From Episyrphus balteatus (lineage: Eukaryota > Arthropoda > Insecta > Diptera > Syrphidae): a stretch of DNA of 64,000 nt. Positions 12,020 through 23,244 of this stretch are shown here, in pieces; within the stretch, counting starts at the first letter, position 1, and every line of letters starts with the position of its first letter. Location: the NCBI RefSeq assembly GCF_945859705.1, contig NC_079137.1, positions 41,428,319-41,492,318 of the forward strand, read 5' to 3'. Both the position numbers and the translations under genes were made by a program. The notes under the pieces were generated by a model, which was given only the letters and a program-made list of their open reading frames with translations, was not told the origin of the DNA and did not search any database.

Positions 12020-13704
12020 TGGATGAATTACTGGAACATCTTACATCCCTGGGTATTCGATGTCTTGGTTTTGCTGACGATATTGTAATAACCGCCTACG
12101 GGAAGTTCGAGGAGACCCTTTGCGATATCATCCAAAGAGGACTTTCAGCTACAAGTAAATGGTGTTTAACGGTGGGGCTAAATATCAACCCAGCAAAAAC
12201 TACAATTGTACCATTCACAAGGAAACGGCTTTTGCCTCATATCAGACCTATCCAGCTAGCTGGTAAGGTCATTGAACTAAAGAGAGAGGTAAAATATCTA
12301 GGTATCACACTAGACAGTAAACTCCTCTGGAATAAACACTTAGAAATAACAGTCGGGAAAGCCACAAAAGCCCTTATGATATGCCGAAGACTGGCAAATA
12401 AATCATGGGGGTGCAAACCAAATATCCTAAGGTGGATGTATACCATGATGGTGAGACCCATTATCACCTACGGTGCGGTTGTTTGGCACAAAAGAACCGA
12501 ACTAGTTACAACTAAAAAGACATTAAACAAAGTTCAAAGATTGGCCTGCTTATGCATTACTGGCTCAATGAGAACTTGCCCTACAGCAGCAATGGAAGTC
12601 ATCCTCCACTTAACACCACTCCATGAAGTAATAAGTAGTACTGCTAACGGAACAATCTTGAGATTTGCAAAAGAGGGAACTGGTACGGGCAAGAGTATTG
12701 GTCTCAAAGAAAGGGACTCAATATCGAACACCACAGTTAAAAACCTCCTTGACATCCCAAGAGATTGCATGATCAAGAAATACAACTTTGAGAAAAACTT
12801 TCAAACACAGTTTAGTAGCAAGGCAAAGTGGGTAAGTGAATCCACGAACTACACTTTCAATGCAAACGCCATCAAGTGGTACACTGATGGATCGAGAACA
12901 GCTGATGGAACTGGAGCAGGAATATTTGGGCCTAGAACCAAAATTTCCATTCCAATGGGACAGTTTCCTAGCATTTTTCAAGCGGAAATCAACGCTATAG
13001 ATAAATGCGCAGAACGTAATCTCGAAAGAAAATACAAAAACCAAAACATTGCCATCATGTCTGATAGCCAGGCCGCACTTAAAGCTATAAACTCATACGC
13101 CATCAACTCCAAACTCGTATGGGAATGTGTGAAGAAGCTGAACGAGCTTGGCAAGGCAAATAAAATAACACTGTACTGGGTTCCCGGACATGTTGGAGTA
13201 CAAGGGAACGAAGTAGCAGACTCCTTAGCAAAAGCAGGTGCAACCGCACCTCTTATGGGCCCAGAACCATATTGCGGAATTGGAGACAGCACGATCAAAC
13301 AAATGATAAAAACCGATGAGGAGGCCAAACGAACTAAAATTTGGAAAGAGACTCCTAAACTCAGACAGGCGAAATCACTACTTGGGAATTACAACCAAAA
13401 AAGATTTAAAACCTGCATTAACCTGAGTAGAAACAACCTGAGAATAATAACAGGGATCCTTACAGGCCACTGCAAGCTGAGAAAACACCTCAACAACATT
13501 GGCCTGGCAGACAGTGCCACCTGTAGATTCTGCAACAATAATGAAGAGACGCCAGAACACATACTGGGCAACTGTGAAGCACTAATGCACAATCGACACA
13601 GATACCTGGGCCAGCACCAGGTAACAAGTAAAGATCTACCGTCGATAGAAATACTCCAGTTAATCAAATACCTAAAAAGTATCAAACTGGAGACTGTACT
13701 GTAA
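12019..13704 (+). CDS. LINE ORF2 fragment: RT C-terminal half, RNase H
   Basis: This frame encodes the C-terminal part of a retrotransposon ORF2 polyprotein, which copies element RNA into DNA at the target site. Numbering from an upstream in-frame TTG at 12001, the RT catalytic box is FADD at residues 24-27, followed by the thumb region (KYLGITLD, then a Trp/Tyr-rich stretch). A complete RNase H domain has its acidic residues at Asp296 (YTDGS), Glu329 (FQAEI), Asp355 (SDSQ) and Asp407, with His397 in WVPGHVG. C-x2-C-x8-H-x4-C at 508-525 resembles the zinc motif found at the ends of these proteins. RNase H after RT places it among RNase H-bearing clades such as I or LOA; the exact clade is uncertain. 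The frame has no stop or shift over about 560 codons, so insertion is fairly recent. It lacks a real start codon and upstream RT motifs and cannot be autonomous. Its GC content exceeds that of the flanks. Confidence 0.9.
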   Translation: MDELLEHLTSLGIRCLGFADDIVITAYGKFEETLCDIIQRGLSATSKWCLTVGLNINPAKTTIVPFTRKRLLPHIRPIQLAGKVIELKREVKYLGITLDSKLLWNKHLEITVGKATKALMICRRLANKSWGCKPNILRWMYTMMVRPIITYGAVVWHKRTELVTTKKTLNKVQRLACLCITGSMRTCPTAAMEVILHLTPLHEVISSTANGTILRFAKEGTGTGKSIGLKERDSISNTTVKNLLDIPRDCMIKKYNFEKNFQTQFSSKAKWVSESTNYTFNANAIKWYTDGSRTADGTGAGIFGPRTKISIPMGQFPSIFQAEINAIDKCAERNLERKYKNQNIAIMSDSQAALKAINSYAINSKLVWECVKKLNELGKANKITLYWVPGHVGVQGNEVADSLAKAGATAPLMGPEPYCGIGDSTIKQMIKTDEEAKRTKIWKETPKLRQAKSLLGNYNQKRFKTCINLSRNNLRIITGILTGHCKLRKHLNNIGLADSATCRFCNNNEETPEHILGNCEALMHNRHRYLGQHQVTSKDLPSIEILQLIKYLKSIKLETVL

Positions 13705-13787
13705 GTAGTTAATTGCAGCCAAATTTGGGGGCACAATAGACCTTTAAGGTCGCAGTGCAACTTTCCCCCACAACACATTCATTCAAG
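12020..13787 (+). mobile_element. 5'-truncated non-LTR retrotransposon (LINE)
   Basis: The element begins abruptly inside the reverse transcriptase palm and runs through the RNase H domain, a C-terminal zinc-knuckle-like motif, the stop codon at 13702-13704 and about 80 bp of 3' sequence with GGGGGCACAATAG facing CTTTCCCCC. It ends near CATTCATTCAAG and has no poly(A) tail. Loss of the endonuclease and the first half of RT is typical 5' truncation during target-primed reverse transcription. It was inserted in a T-run. Confidence 0.85.
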
Positions 13788-13798
13788 TTTTTTTTTAG

Positions 13799-14248
13799 AG
13801 AGTGAGTTGGTGTTTTTTGTATATTTCCTCAGGAAACTAATACACAAAAAAGACAAAGGTAAGAATTTGAGATTGAGATGCTGAAAACGGATAGTAAAAG
13901 ATCTAAGGAATAAATGTTAACCTCTCCAACACGACGAACGAAGATAAAAGAGATGGTTTGGCAACAAGTCGACAATGAACTTTGAATTTTTGAATGTGTT
14001 AACGAGTTGAGATGAAAGATTGTGATGATGTTACTCAATGAAATTGATCTTAGATAGTTGCTATTGTCACAGTTTTGTGGAGGTAAAAATTTGGTCTTCA
14101 TGACAATATTATTTGTCCCCACTTAAAGCTATTATATTGAAATAGTTTTAAAATTCCAGAAATTTGTTTTTTTTTTAAATTTTTTTTTGTTTTTAATTTA
14201 TGACTATCTCTTCAACAACTTGTTTAATTTTAACAATTTTCACTTCCA
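13799..14248. other. Spacer DNA
   Basis: No repeat or gene recognised between the LINE and the next element. AT-rich, with several T-runs near 14165. Confidence 0.5.
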
Positions 14249-14879
14249 ATAAAGGTAGGTAATGTAGGGTAAATTTAGGATTCGTAAAAAAAAATCGAAC
14301 TCAAGTTAAAAAACTGTAATTCCCTCTGCATGCGTTTGTTTATCTGTCTCTCTCTTTCGCCCTCTGAGGCAACTCGTTCTAAACTTGAAAGTTAAGGGTT
14401 TTGAGTGATTCCCTAGAGATGGAATTGAAATTTTCTTTTCAAAAACAGTTCTTAATTTTATAATTAATAAAAAAAATGATTTCTGAGTTGCTATTAAAGA
14501 TACCTGTCATTAAACTGTTTTTTTGATTTCTTATACAAATCTAATCGATTTCAAACAAAATGTTTTTATCTCTAGTTTTGAAATTAAAAAAAAATCATTT
14601 TTCGATTTTTCGAAAAACTTTAATTTTTTTTTTTAATTTATTGATGTTCTCTATTTTTATATGAATTTTCTTGAAATTTGAAATAATAATTTTTTTAAAA
14701 GTAATTAAAAAAATATTTGTTATATAAGAATCAAATGGCATTTTTTGAGTATAGGCCAAAACAATTTTAAAAGGTACTTATTTTCTTAATTTATTTGAAA
14801 AAAAAATTTTATGTAGGTACCTATATTTCAAATAAAATTTTACAATAAGTTTGTGTGACCCAGTCGTACATTTTATTTA
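14249..14879 (+). mobile_element. DINE-like element, B-type, degraded
   Basis: The 5' part carries TAGGGTAAATTTAGGATTCG followed by AAAAATCGAACTCAAG, matching the starts of the two full B-type copies. CTCTCTTTCGCCCTCTGAGG replaces the GTCT run. The 3' end is GTGTGACCCAGTCGTACATT, a mutated form of the family hairpin, followed by TTATTT. The interior is shortened and diverged. Confidence 0.65.
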
Positions 14880-15082
14880 CTATAGCTTCTATAAGATTTG
14901 GGTACAAATCAATAATAGAATTTCCAAAAAGAGAAAATATTTGAATTAAAAAAAAATTATTTGTTTTTGCAAAAAATAATTTTTCGAATTTATATTTTTT
15001 TTTTTTACTTATGGATGGTCAAAAATGGTCATCTTTTAAAAAAAATTATACAAAATTTGAGACTCTTTGGACCAAATTAACA

Positions 15083-16101
15083 TAGGGTAAAGTCGGGGGA
15101 TATGGCACCCATTTTTGTTTTTCGTTATTACTTGAGAAATAAAGAAGATATCTATTTCAAACAAAGGCAGGTTTATTTTAAAACTATTTCTTAAATACAA
15201 ATTAGGTACATAAGTGTAAATCAAAGATAATTTCTTGTTATTTTTTGCAAAAATAAAAACCATTAAAAAAAAACATGATTGAAAAAATGGAGGGTGATAT
15301 GGCACCTTATCGAGGGTGATATGGCACGCTATTTCTTCTTGATATTATTTTGTAACACTTGTTGCATGTGTTGTTGAAAGACGTACACGAATCATGAGAC
15401 CAAAAGTGAAATTATGATTACTGCCGTTCGCACTTTTCAGTCAATCTGAAAGCTATTTGGCAAACTTTTAGGTTCTGGTCATTTAAGAAGCCTTCTTAAT
15501 GTAGTGACGTGTGAAGGGAATCGCAAAATGCTTAGGTCTTGTTTTTTTTTGACATTCAGCAGCTCCAACGGCTACTGTGATCTGGGTTTGAGTCCACTTG
15601 CCTGGTTTGCTGAAGTTTTTTGTAAATGCAATTGTCAGTTGAAAAATAAATATATTCAAAAGTAGATACGGGGGAAATGGCACCGGTGTAATATATCCCG
15701 AAGTTTTTGGGTGCCATATCACCCATTTGACTACACTTCTGTTTTCTTCAAATGACACGAATAATCACGTTTGCTTAGTTATGGCAATGAGCAAACACAA
15801 AAATACAACCGTTACCGTTGTTTTTGTGTTAAAACGAACCCTCGGCGTCAAATTCTTTTGGTGTGGTTCCAAAAGTATTTGACGCCGACAACAATTTTAC
15901 ACAAAAAAACTTTTCGCTCAAATTGAACTCACTTTTTTGTTTGTCCATTTTTTAAATTTAAGTGGCAATAGCTACTGCGGATCCGAATGCATCCACTGTA
16001 AGCTTACGTCAGACTGAATTCTATTTTGCTCTTTTTGCTTTGAAAAGAAGTCATTAAGTGGAAAATATTGAAAGGGTGCCATATCACCCGACTTTACCCT
16101 A
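15083..16101. mobile_element. 1.0-kb TIR element with iterated GGTGATATGGCACC
   Basis: TAGGGTAAAGTCGGGGGATA with TGGCACCC at the left is mirrored by GGGTGCCATATCACCCGACT with TTACCCTA at the right. Versions of GGTGATATGGCACC occur six times (near 15097, 15293, 15315, 15669, 15710 and 16075), in both orientations. TA at each end could be a target duplication. The interior also has a palindrome around GACGCC (15848-15888). No transposase frame is seen. The TAGGGTAA ends and iterated subterminal motifs resemble the design of 1698-3778, though the motif differs. Confidence 0.8.
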
Positions 16102-16458
16102 ACACAGTTTAAAAATCGTCCCTAGCGGTTTTGATAATTTTGTTTCTAAAAATGCATATAAATTATTAAAATAATTAAACTAAATGGCAAATATTTTTAA
16201 AACATATTCTATTTCAACGAATACAAAAATAATACAACTTAGGTTTTTTGAACATTGGTAGTAGGTATCTTAATATTTCAGTTTTTTTTATTTATGCCTT
16301 AAAATATAGTTGTCAATTATATAACATCAAAATCGAACGAAAGAATAAAGTAAATTTAAGATTTTTGTGTAAACAAAAAATGGGGGGAAGGGCTTAATAT
16401 ACTTAATCACAACATTAAAAAAATTAATTCATTAATTACAATGTGATAGTTCAAAAAA
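16102..16458. other. AT-rich spacer
   Basis: About 360 bp of AT-rich DNA between two inverted-repeat elements, with no recognised content. Confidence 0.5.
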
Positions 16459-17710
16459 CCGACAGAGGGCTCTCATGTCTACTAAAGATAAATCGAGTAT
16501 GCTGAACACGATGGCGTACTTAGTTTTTCTGGATTAGGTCAAATAAGAAAGATTTTTGCGTTTGAAATTTTGTTTGCACATGCCAAAAATGAGGGTATAA
16601 AACACCATATATTTTCCAATTTTTGATTTTTTATCGATGTAAAATGATGGAAAATCTATTTTTTTTGGAAGTATTATACGTAAGACAAGTTATTATTTTT
16701 AAAAAAATCTGTCGAATGACTATTTAAATCATTATTTTATGGAAAAAACGTCGATTTTTCTTACATTTTTTAACTATAAAGGTACAAATGTATGCGAAAT
16801 CTCAACATTTTTATGTAGACACCTTTTATGTGTTAGTACTCTGGAATATTATACATATGTAGATGTAGATAGATATTTAATTAAAAAATCAGACATGGTT
16901 TCAATATTTTAATTTAAATTCTTTCAATTTGCTTTAAAATTAAAACATATTTACTATTACTTCCATCTGCATACTACATTATATGAGCTTACATACACAA
17001 CACATAATATATTTGTCACAGTCCATATCTAACTTAAGGGGGTTTGTCACGCTTTTTTGTTTTGACTGCTTTAACGGTCATCTATTTTTTATTTATTTTT
17101 TTAGCTACTTGGGTGTTTTGCCCCCTTCCGATCTTACCTGATATTCTAGAATATTTTTTTTTCTTAAGGTTCAAACCTTTAGGATTCATTCTCTCACAAA
17201 AAATACTCTTGAATATCCAACTTTCATTATAAAAAAGAATAAGTTAAAAACTTTAACTATCTCACGGTAAAAAGTGCAACTTACTTTTAACATAAACGGT
17301 AACGATTTGTTGAAAAATTCCATATTTTATCCTGAAATACAAGATCAAGTCATTGCCACCGAGTGCTGCATTTTAATTTAAGTAATACGAAAAATATTAG
17401 AAAAATTGAAGAAAAATCGATGAATTTTTCCATGAAAATAATGATTTAAATAGTCTTTCGACAGATTTTGTTTCAAATAACTTTTTTTACGAATAATACT
17501 TCCAAAAAAATAGATTTTCCATCATTTTACACAGATAAAATATCAAAAATTAGAAAATATATGGTGTTTTATAGCCTAATTTTTGGCATGTGCAAACAAA
17601 ATTTCAAACGCAAAAATCTTTCTTATTTGACATAATCCAGAAAAACTAAGTACGCTATCGTGTTCAGCATACTCGAATTATCTTTAGTAGATATGAGAGC
17701 CCTCTGTCGG
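16459..17710. mobile_element. 1.25-kb foldback element, ~320-bp arms
   Basis: The left arm (16459-16778) begins CCGACAGAGGGCTCTCATGT. The right arm (17396-17710) ends in its complement. Long matching blocks include TCAAATAAGAAAGATTTTTG with CGTTTGAAATTTTGTTTGCA and their complements. The loop of about 620 bp is AT-rich, contains a T-rich 62-codon frame, and has nothing recognisable. A-runs flank both ends and could be the target duplication. Confidence 0.85.
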
Positions 17711-20400
17711 AAAAAAAAGTTCCATTTTCGAACACAGTGTTATTAACTCAAACTTGTTTTACATAAGAAATTTGACCCCAATTTTGTTAAGTCTTAAAGA
17801 TCGAAGGAGGGACTTAAACCTTATGAAAACTCATACATATATATGTGTTGTTTACTGTGGTGTATACGTAATATTTTTTTCCTAAACTGTCATACTTTTG
17901 GACATCCAACATTAGTAAGTGTTAGTTTGAAGTTATCACGTCAAAAAACTGCACATTACAGTAGGACCTTGAAGATCTCAATTTGTGGGTACCTTTAACT
18001 TTTAGCTTATCCTAATAAAAAAAAGAGGCTTGTAAAAAATGACGGTGTTTAAAGAATGTTAATTTTAATGCAGTTTGAACATTTACATGCTTGGCAAAAA
18101 TGGAAATTACATTAAATGTGGAATTTGAACCTCAATGAACAAAATTCTGCAGTCACTTCTATCCAAATAGAAGCTAGATTGCCAACAGTGATGCACGTCA
18201 TGTAACTTTAGGTAGACTCATGATTGCGCCACCATTATTCTACTGTAAGATCAAGTCGAAAAAATTCATAAATCTAAACCAAAGCTCATAATTGTAAAAT
18301 TTTTGCGAAAATACTAGACTTTGACATTACGGGTAAATTCACAAACGTCAAATTTTTTGGTAGTGATTTGGCTTTAGGCATCACTGCTTTTTTGCGATGC
18401 TGATCGTTGCTCAGCTGATTACGATGCGATGTTGATTGACAAAAAGTTTTACGTTAAAAAACAATTTTTGCTTCAAATATTCATTCAGAAATTCAGAAAA
18501 ATACATACCCTTTTCAAAAACCGACTTCTAATTTTTAAATATAAATATATTAGATTAACGCATCAATCAAAAAACAATCAAAGGTCATAATTTTCAATGC
18601 AAATATTTTAAGAATAGTTTATTATTCCTAATTATCCTTGTAACATAGAAATTTAATTTTCGAAATGTCACTCCTTTTCAGAAAATTTAAAATTACATTT
18701 TATCGTGATGAAAAAAAAAAAATAAATAAACTTTAACCTTTTCGCGGCAAAGCCCCTCAACATTATGTAGTTCATTATGGCGTTTCATGTTTCAAATTCT
18801 CAACAAGAAAACTGGAGAAAAAAAATTCAAAACTTTTTTTTTTTGTTTTTTACTTTATAAAGTCATCTCATTTGTGTTAACCTCGTCCCATTATTTCCTC
18901 ATCCATTGCTCATTTTCTCGGCTTACTTTAGTGGAAAGTATTTCATTAAAAAACTTTAAAAAGAATCTTCCACACCCACCATAAGTTTTGAAAACGAGTA
19001 AAACAAATAAATCTTAGTCAAGAAGGCTTGTGTAATGCTGGGCTTGTTGTTGTACTGAGAGTAGGTATACGGACAAAGTTGAAAACCTTCGGGGAGAAGC
19101 ATTTCTTTCTTATCTGCCTGGATTCTGCGGATGCACGCGCCTTCGATTGAAGCTTCCCTTGACTTAACTTTAACTCCTCGCAAAAAAAAGTCACATAAAA
19201 ACCGCAGCAAACTCCTCACTCCCACGTAAAGTACCTGGGGAAATGGATAAATTGAAACAGAATCCTATTTTAGTTGGTGGCTTGGTCACAAGGATTCACT
19301 TTGAAATCAAAAAAAAGTCGTTCGCTCTTCTTTTATGTGTTTGTTGGTTTGTTTGTTGGGTTGTTGGCTGTGCGACTGCACTCACAACTTTCCAAATTGG
19401 AGAAATGAAAACTGTCTGAGCTGTAAGGTGTTACTTAGCCCATAATGTACACTCTCCTTTGGCCTTGTTGTAATAAATCTTTCGAAAGCCTTTTGACATT
19501 TCAATTCCTGGTCCTGCTGCCATCGCCATTGCTATTGCCAAAGTCCTTCTACAACAAGGATAGAAAAGACCAAAGCAACAACGATGTGCCAGAAATGAAG
19601 ACAAAGTAATTTCCCATTAAATCCTAAAACGGAACTCTCCACTCCACTGATAGGTATAGTTCTATGTATATTGTTGGGGGTATTTCTCATAAATATCGTT
19701 TAGGCAATGACAGTTGTCATTTTTACTAAAAAAAAACAATACCTACTGCAGTTCATTATCCTTTTTTTTTTTGTGGATAAGTTTTCCAATTTCACATATG
19801 AGAAGAAGTAGAATGCACAAGCAGCCTGCGGTCGCATCATGAGAATAGAACTTCTTCTTTGAGAGTGTGTAGAGTTATACGAGATTAAAGGACAATTACT
19901 CTCAAGGATAATATGCATGCTTTTGTATAAAGGGTTTATATCCTCATTCATCCACTCCATTATAAGTACACAATGGTGAATAGTTTGTGTGTGTGTTTGC
20001 GGCTTGGAAAGGATATTTCCTTTCTTTTACTTTAAGTTTTTTTTTTTGTGTGTACTCATTTTGTTCAGTATTTTTTTTTTCTTGTTGAAAACATGGGTTT
20101 TTTGCAATCTTTTCTGAGTAAAAATTTGCCACGGGCCTTGAGTAGTTTTACATTGTCTTCTCTTGTTTTAACCGCGTGTAATAAGTTTTTTTGTTTTTAT
20201 TTGTTTCTAAGGGGAAAGTATGGTTTTGTACAAAATAAAAAGAAACGGAGTTAAATAAATTTTTTCAGTATAGCAATATGCTATAACTTCTACATTACTG
20301 AATGTAATTTGGCAAATGAGAAATAGTTTGAAATATCATTATAGTCATTTTCGTCATAATTTGCAAGAATGGAGGAGATCTATAAAATTTATCGTCGAGT
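17711..20400. other. Single-copy AT-rich region
   Basis: No gene, TIR or tandem array is supported. 18950-19660 is relatively GC-richer and may be host single-copy DNA. GTTATCACGTCAAAAA at 17932-17947 resembles the terminus of the family at 22234 but stands alone. Confidence 0.45.
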
Positions 20401-21560
20401 CCGAACCATGCTTATTCCAACAAATCAAATCACTTTTTTTGCCGTTAGCCCACCCTTAATTCCAAAGTTATAACAAAAAAAATTTTTTCAAATTAATAAC
20501 CCCTTAAAAATAAAAACTTGTTTTCTTCAGTGTAAAAATAAAAACAAAACTTTGATATTCATCAACCCGTTTTCTAAAAATTGATATATCAAAAAAAAAA
20601 AAATATTTAAATATTTTTCTAGAAATCAAAAAAAAATTTGTTGCTTGTTTAGAACCGTTTTTTGAAAAAAGTGATGCATTTTGTTGGAATTGGTATGTTT
20701 AATTGAAAGAGAGTGGTAAAACGAAGTTTGGAAATTTTTTTTTGATTTTTAAGAGGTTGGTAATTTGAAAAAAAGTTTTTTTTTTGTGCACTGAAAAGAA
20801 ATCACTTCACACCATTTTATATTAATTGTTACTTTTTAAAAATATTTGAATATATTTTACTAAGCATGTAAACCAAAAAAAAAACAACGATTTTTACACT
20901 TGAAAAAAAAATATTTGTATGTTGTGGTTTTTAAGGTGGAAATATCAACTTAAGCTTCTTAACAGGAATGCTGTATGGACTACATTCAATCAGTTAAAAA
21001 TTTTAAGTCGAATAAATAAAATTTTTGGAGCAATTCAAACACCAGTGAATTTTATTGTTCTTAATTATAAATTAAAAAAAGAGGTCACTGTGGTGTATGT
21101 GTACTTTTTTTTTGTGAGGTGAATAAAAACTAATTGTTCTATAAATTTTAAACTAAGCGTAGGATAGCGAAAATAAAAGTTGGGCTATCCTGATCTAACA
21201 TTGGGCAAACAAATCGCTGTTTTAAACTAACGATTTTTTTCACAGGAAAAAAAATCACAATTTTTTCGGTTTCTGATTTAAAAAAAATTTCTTATTGTAT
21301 ATTTTGAAAAAATTGTGGAATAAGGAAAAAAAAAGTTGTACTATCATGGGCTTACAATGGGCAAATGATCAAAGTGCAAAATCAACAGTTTTTACACTGA
21401 AAAAAAAAATTATTTTTTGTGATTTAAAAAAAAAAAAAGTCCGTTATAGTTTTAGAACAAAGGGTGGGCTAGCGAAAAAAAATCTTTCTCTATCCTGGGC
21501 TAACTTTGGCAGGTTTAAAAAAAAATTTGCATTTAGGGGTGCCAACTTCAACTTCACATA
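20401..21560. repeat. A/T-rich block with ~155-bp diverged tandem units
   Basis: Three related blocks recur: GGGCTATCCTGATCTAACAT near 21182, ACTATCATGGGCTTACAATG near 21340 and CTATCCTGGGCTAACTTTGG near 21489. Each is preceded by long A- and T-runs, which suggests an old tandem array with a period of 150-160 bp. Upstream, 20400-20900 is low-complexity A/T sequence. Open frames here are artefacts of A-runs. Confidence 0.45.
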
Positions 21561-22233
21561 GCCGCACTAAGTCTATATCTGCTGTAAATTTGAAAACCTT
21601 ATCTTTATTATTATATTTCGTTTTTTTTTATGTTGTTCTTCTTATCATTAGTGTCTGTTGTACTATAAAATTATAATTATTATATCATTTGACCTCATCT
21701 ACCTTTCATTTAATTTTTTTTTTTTATTTTTGTTTCTCCCATACAATATTTTAGTTTTTGCATTTTTTTCAAAAATGGTTTTAGCAGTATGACCAAAACT
21801 TTTCTAACAAAACTGCGATTTTAGTTTTTTTCTGAACAAAAATCGAATAGTGGAAATATGGCTTTGTCATTTTTTTTTTCTCAAAACTGACATATGGGTT
21901 ATTTTTGTAGATCTCAGTAATGGGTTGACCGTTTCCGGTATTCCGTATCCGTTTTAGGTATTCAAATCATCAAAAAAAAAAAAAAAAAATGAAACAAAAT
22001 ATTTTATTAATGAAAAACTTAGGTATTGAAAATAAGAAATTTGTCTTTTTTATTCAAAATGCGCTGACTATTATGAAAATGTAATTTTTCATAAGAGTCA
22101 ATATCAAAGCAACATGTACAAAAATTGGAACGATTTTGTCTTTTGAAGGGAGAATTTACACACTAAAAAAAATTAAACAAAAGATTTCGATAAAATTGAT
22201 AAAACTCGAAGATATATGTCATCATTTATGAGT
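21561..22233. other. Low-complexity AT-rich spacer
   Basis: Contains runs of T and A, including one of 18 A near 21972. No gene or element end recognised. Confidence 0.5.
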
Positions 22234-23244
22234 TTTTGACGTGATAACGTCTTATAAATCGATGAACCATGGCAGCCACCACAAAAAAGTGGCGCCATTT
22301 TCTAACGTTCCACTCTCGCACTTTCGCAGTGTGGAAAAAATTTCAATTAAAAATCAACTATTAGAGATACAAATAAGCTATAGCTTATTTGAATAACATA
22401 AAGTTAAATACATTTGAAGGATTTTAAAAATTCCATCTTTTAATAGGGTAAATAGGGGTAAAACAAAATTTCAAAAAAATGGCTATTTTCTAAACGCGAC
22501 AATGTAAAGTGTTGAATTTTTTTTTAAATCAATAGATACATTTATTGCAAGACTGACAATAGTATTAAAAAAATTCTAAAAAATTTAAAAACCAAGCTAT
22601 TAATGGTTTTCTAAAACTAAAACATGAGGTAGACCTTTGACAAAGTAGTGATTATTGGTTGGGGAATTTTTTTTTTGACAATTTGAAAAACTTCATTCGA
22701 AAGATAATAAAAAAAAGTAAGGGGTCTGATACGGATTTTTTTTAAGTCTCTGCGTTTCAAAATATGAGTTTTTGAAAAACACCCTACTTATTTTGGGTGA
22801 GTTTTTATTTTTTTAAATTTTTTGTAGCATTCAAAAAATCTCAAGCTTATAGAACATGTAGTCTATGACTGTGCGCGTACATGTGCAAAAAATTGGTATT
22901 TCAAAATGGTTTTTGACCAAGTAACGTTAAAAAGTTTTTTTGTCCCGAGTTTTTTGACCTTTTTTAACCGTTTTTTATTATTATCTTTTTTTTTCTTCAA
23001 CAGATAAATAAATGAAATTTATATTGTAAATAGATAATAGACAGAACTATATCTGTGCAAAATGTCAATCAATTTTGTAGTCACAATTTTGAGATAACGG
23101 TAAAATAAAGTTTTATTATTCAACAGGTTCTATCTTTTGATCTAAATCAAATACAAATTTGATTTAACGTTATTGAGCATCCTGATGATGTTACCTTTCA
23201 TTTGGTACATTCACTACAAGCTACACAATGTTAAATTAAAAAAC

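Noticed and set aside
12020..13787. LTR retrotransposon or endogenous virus, because of RT plus RNase H
   Set aside because: There is no LTR, protease, integrase or envelope. The RT-RNase H-zinc order with a truncated 5' end is that of a non-LTR element.
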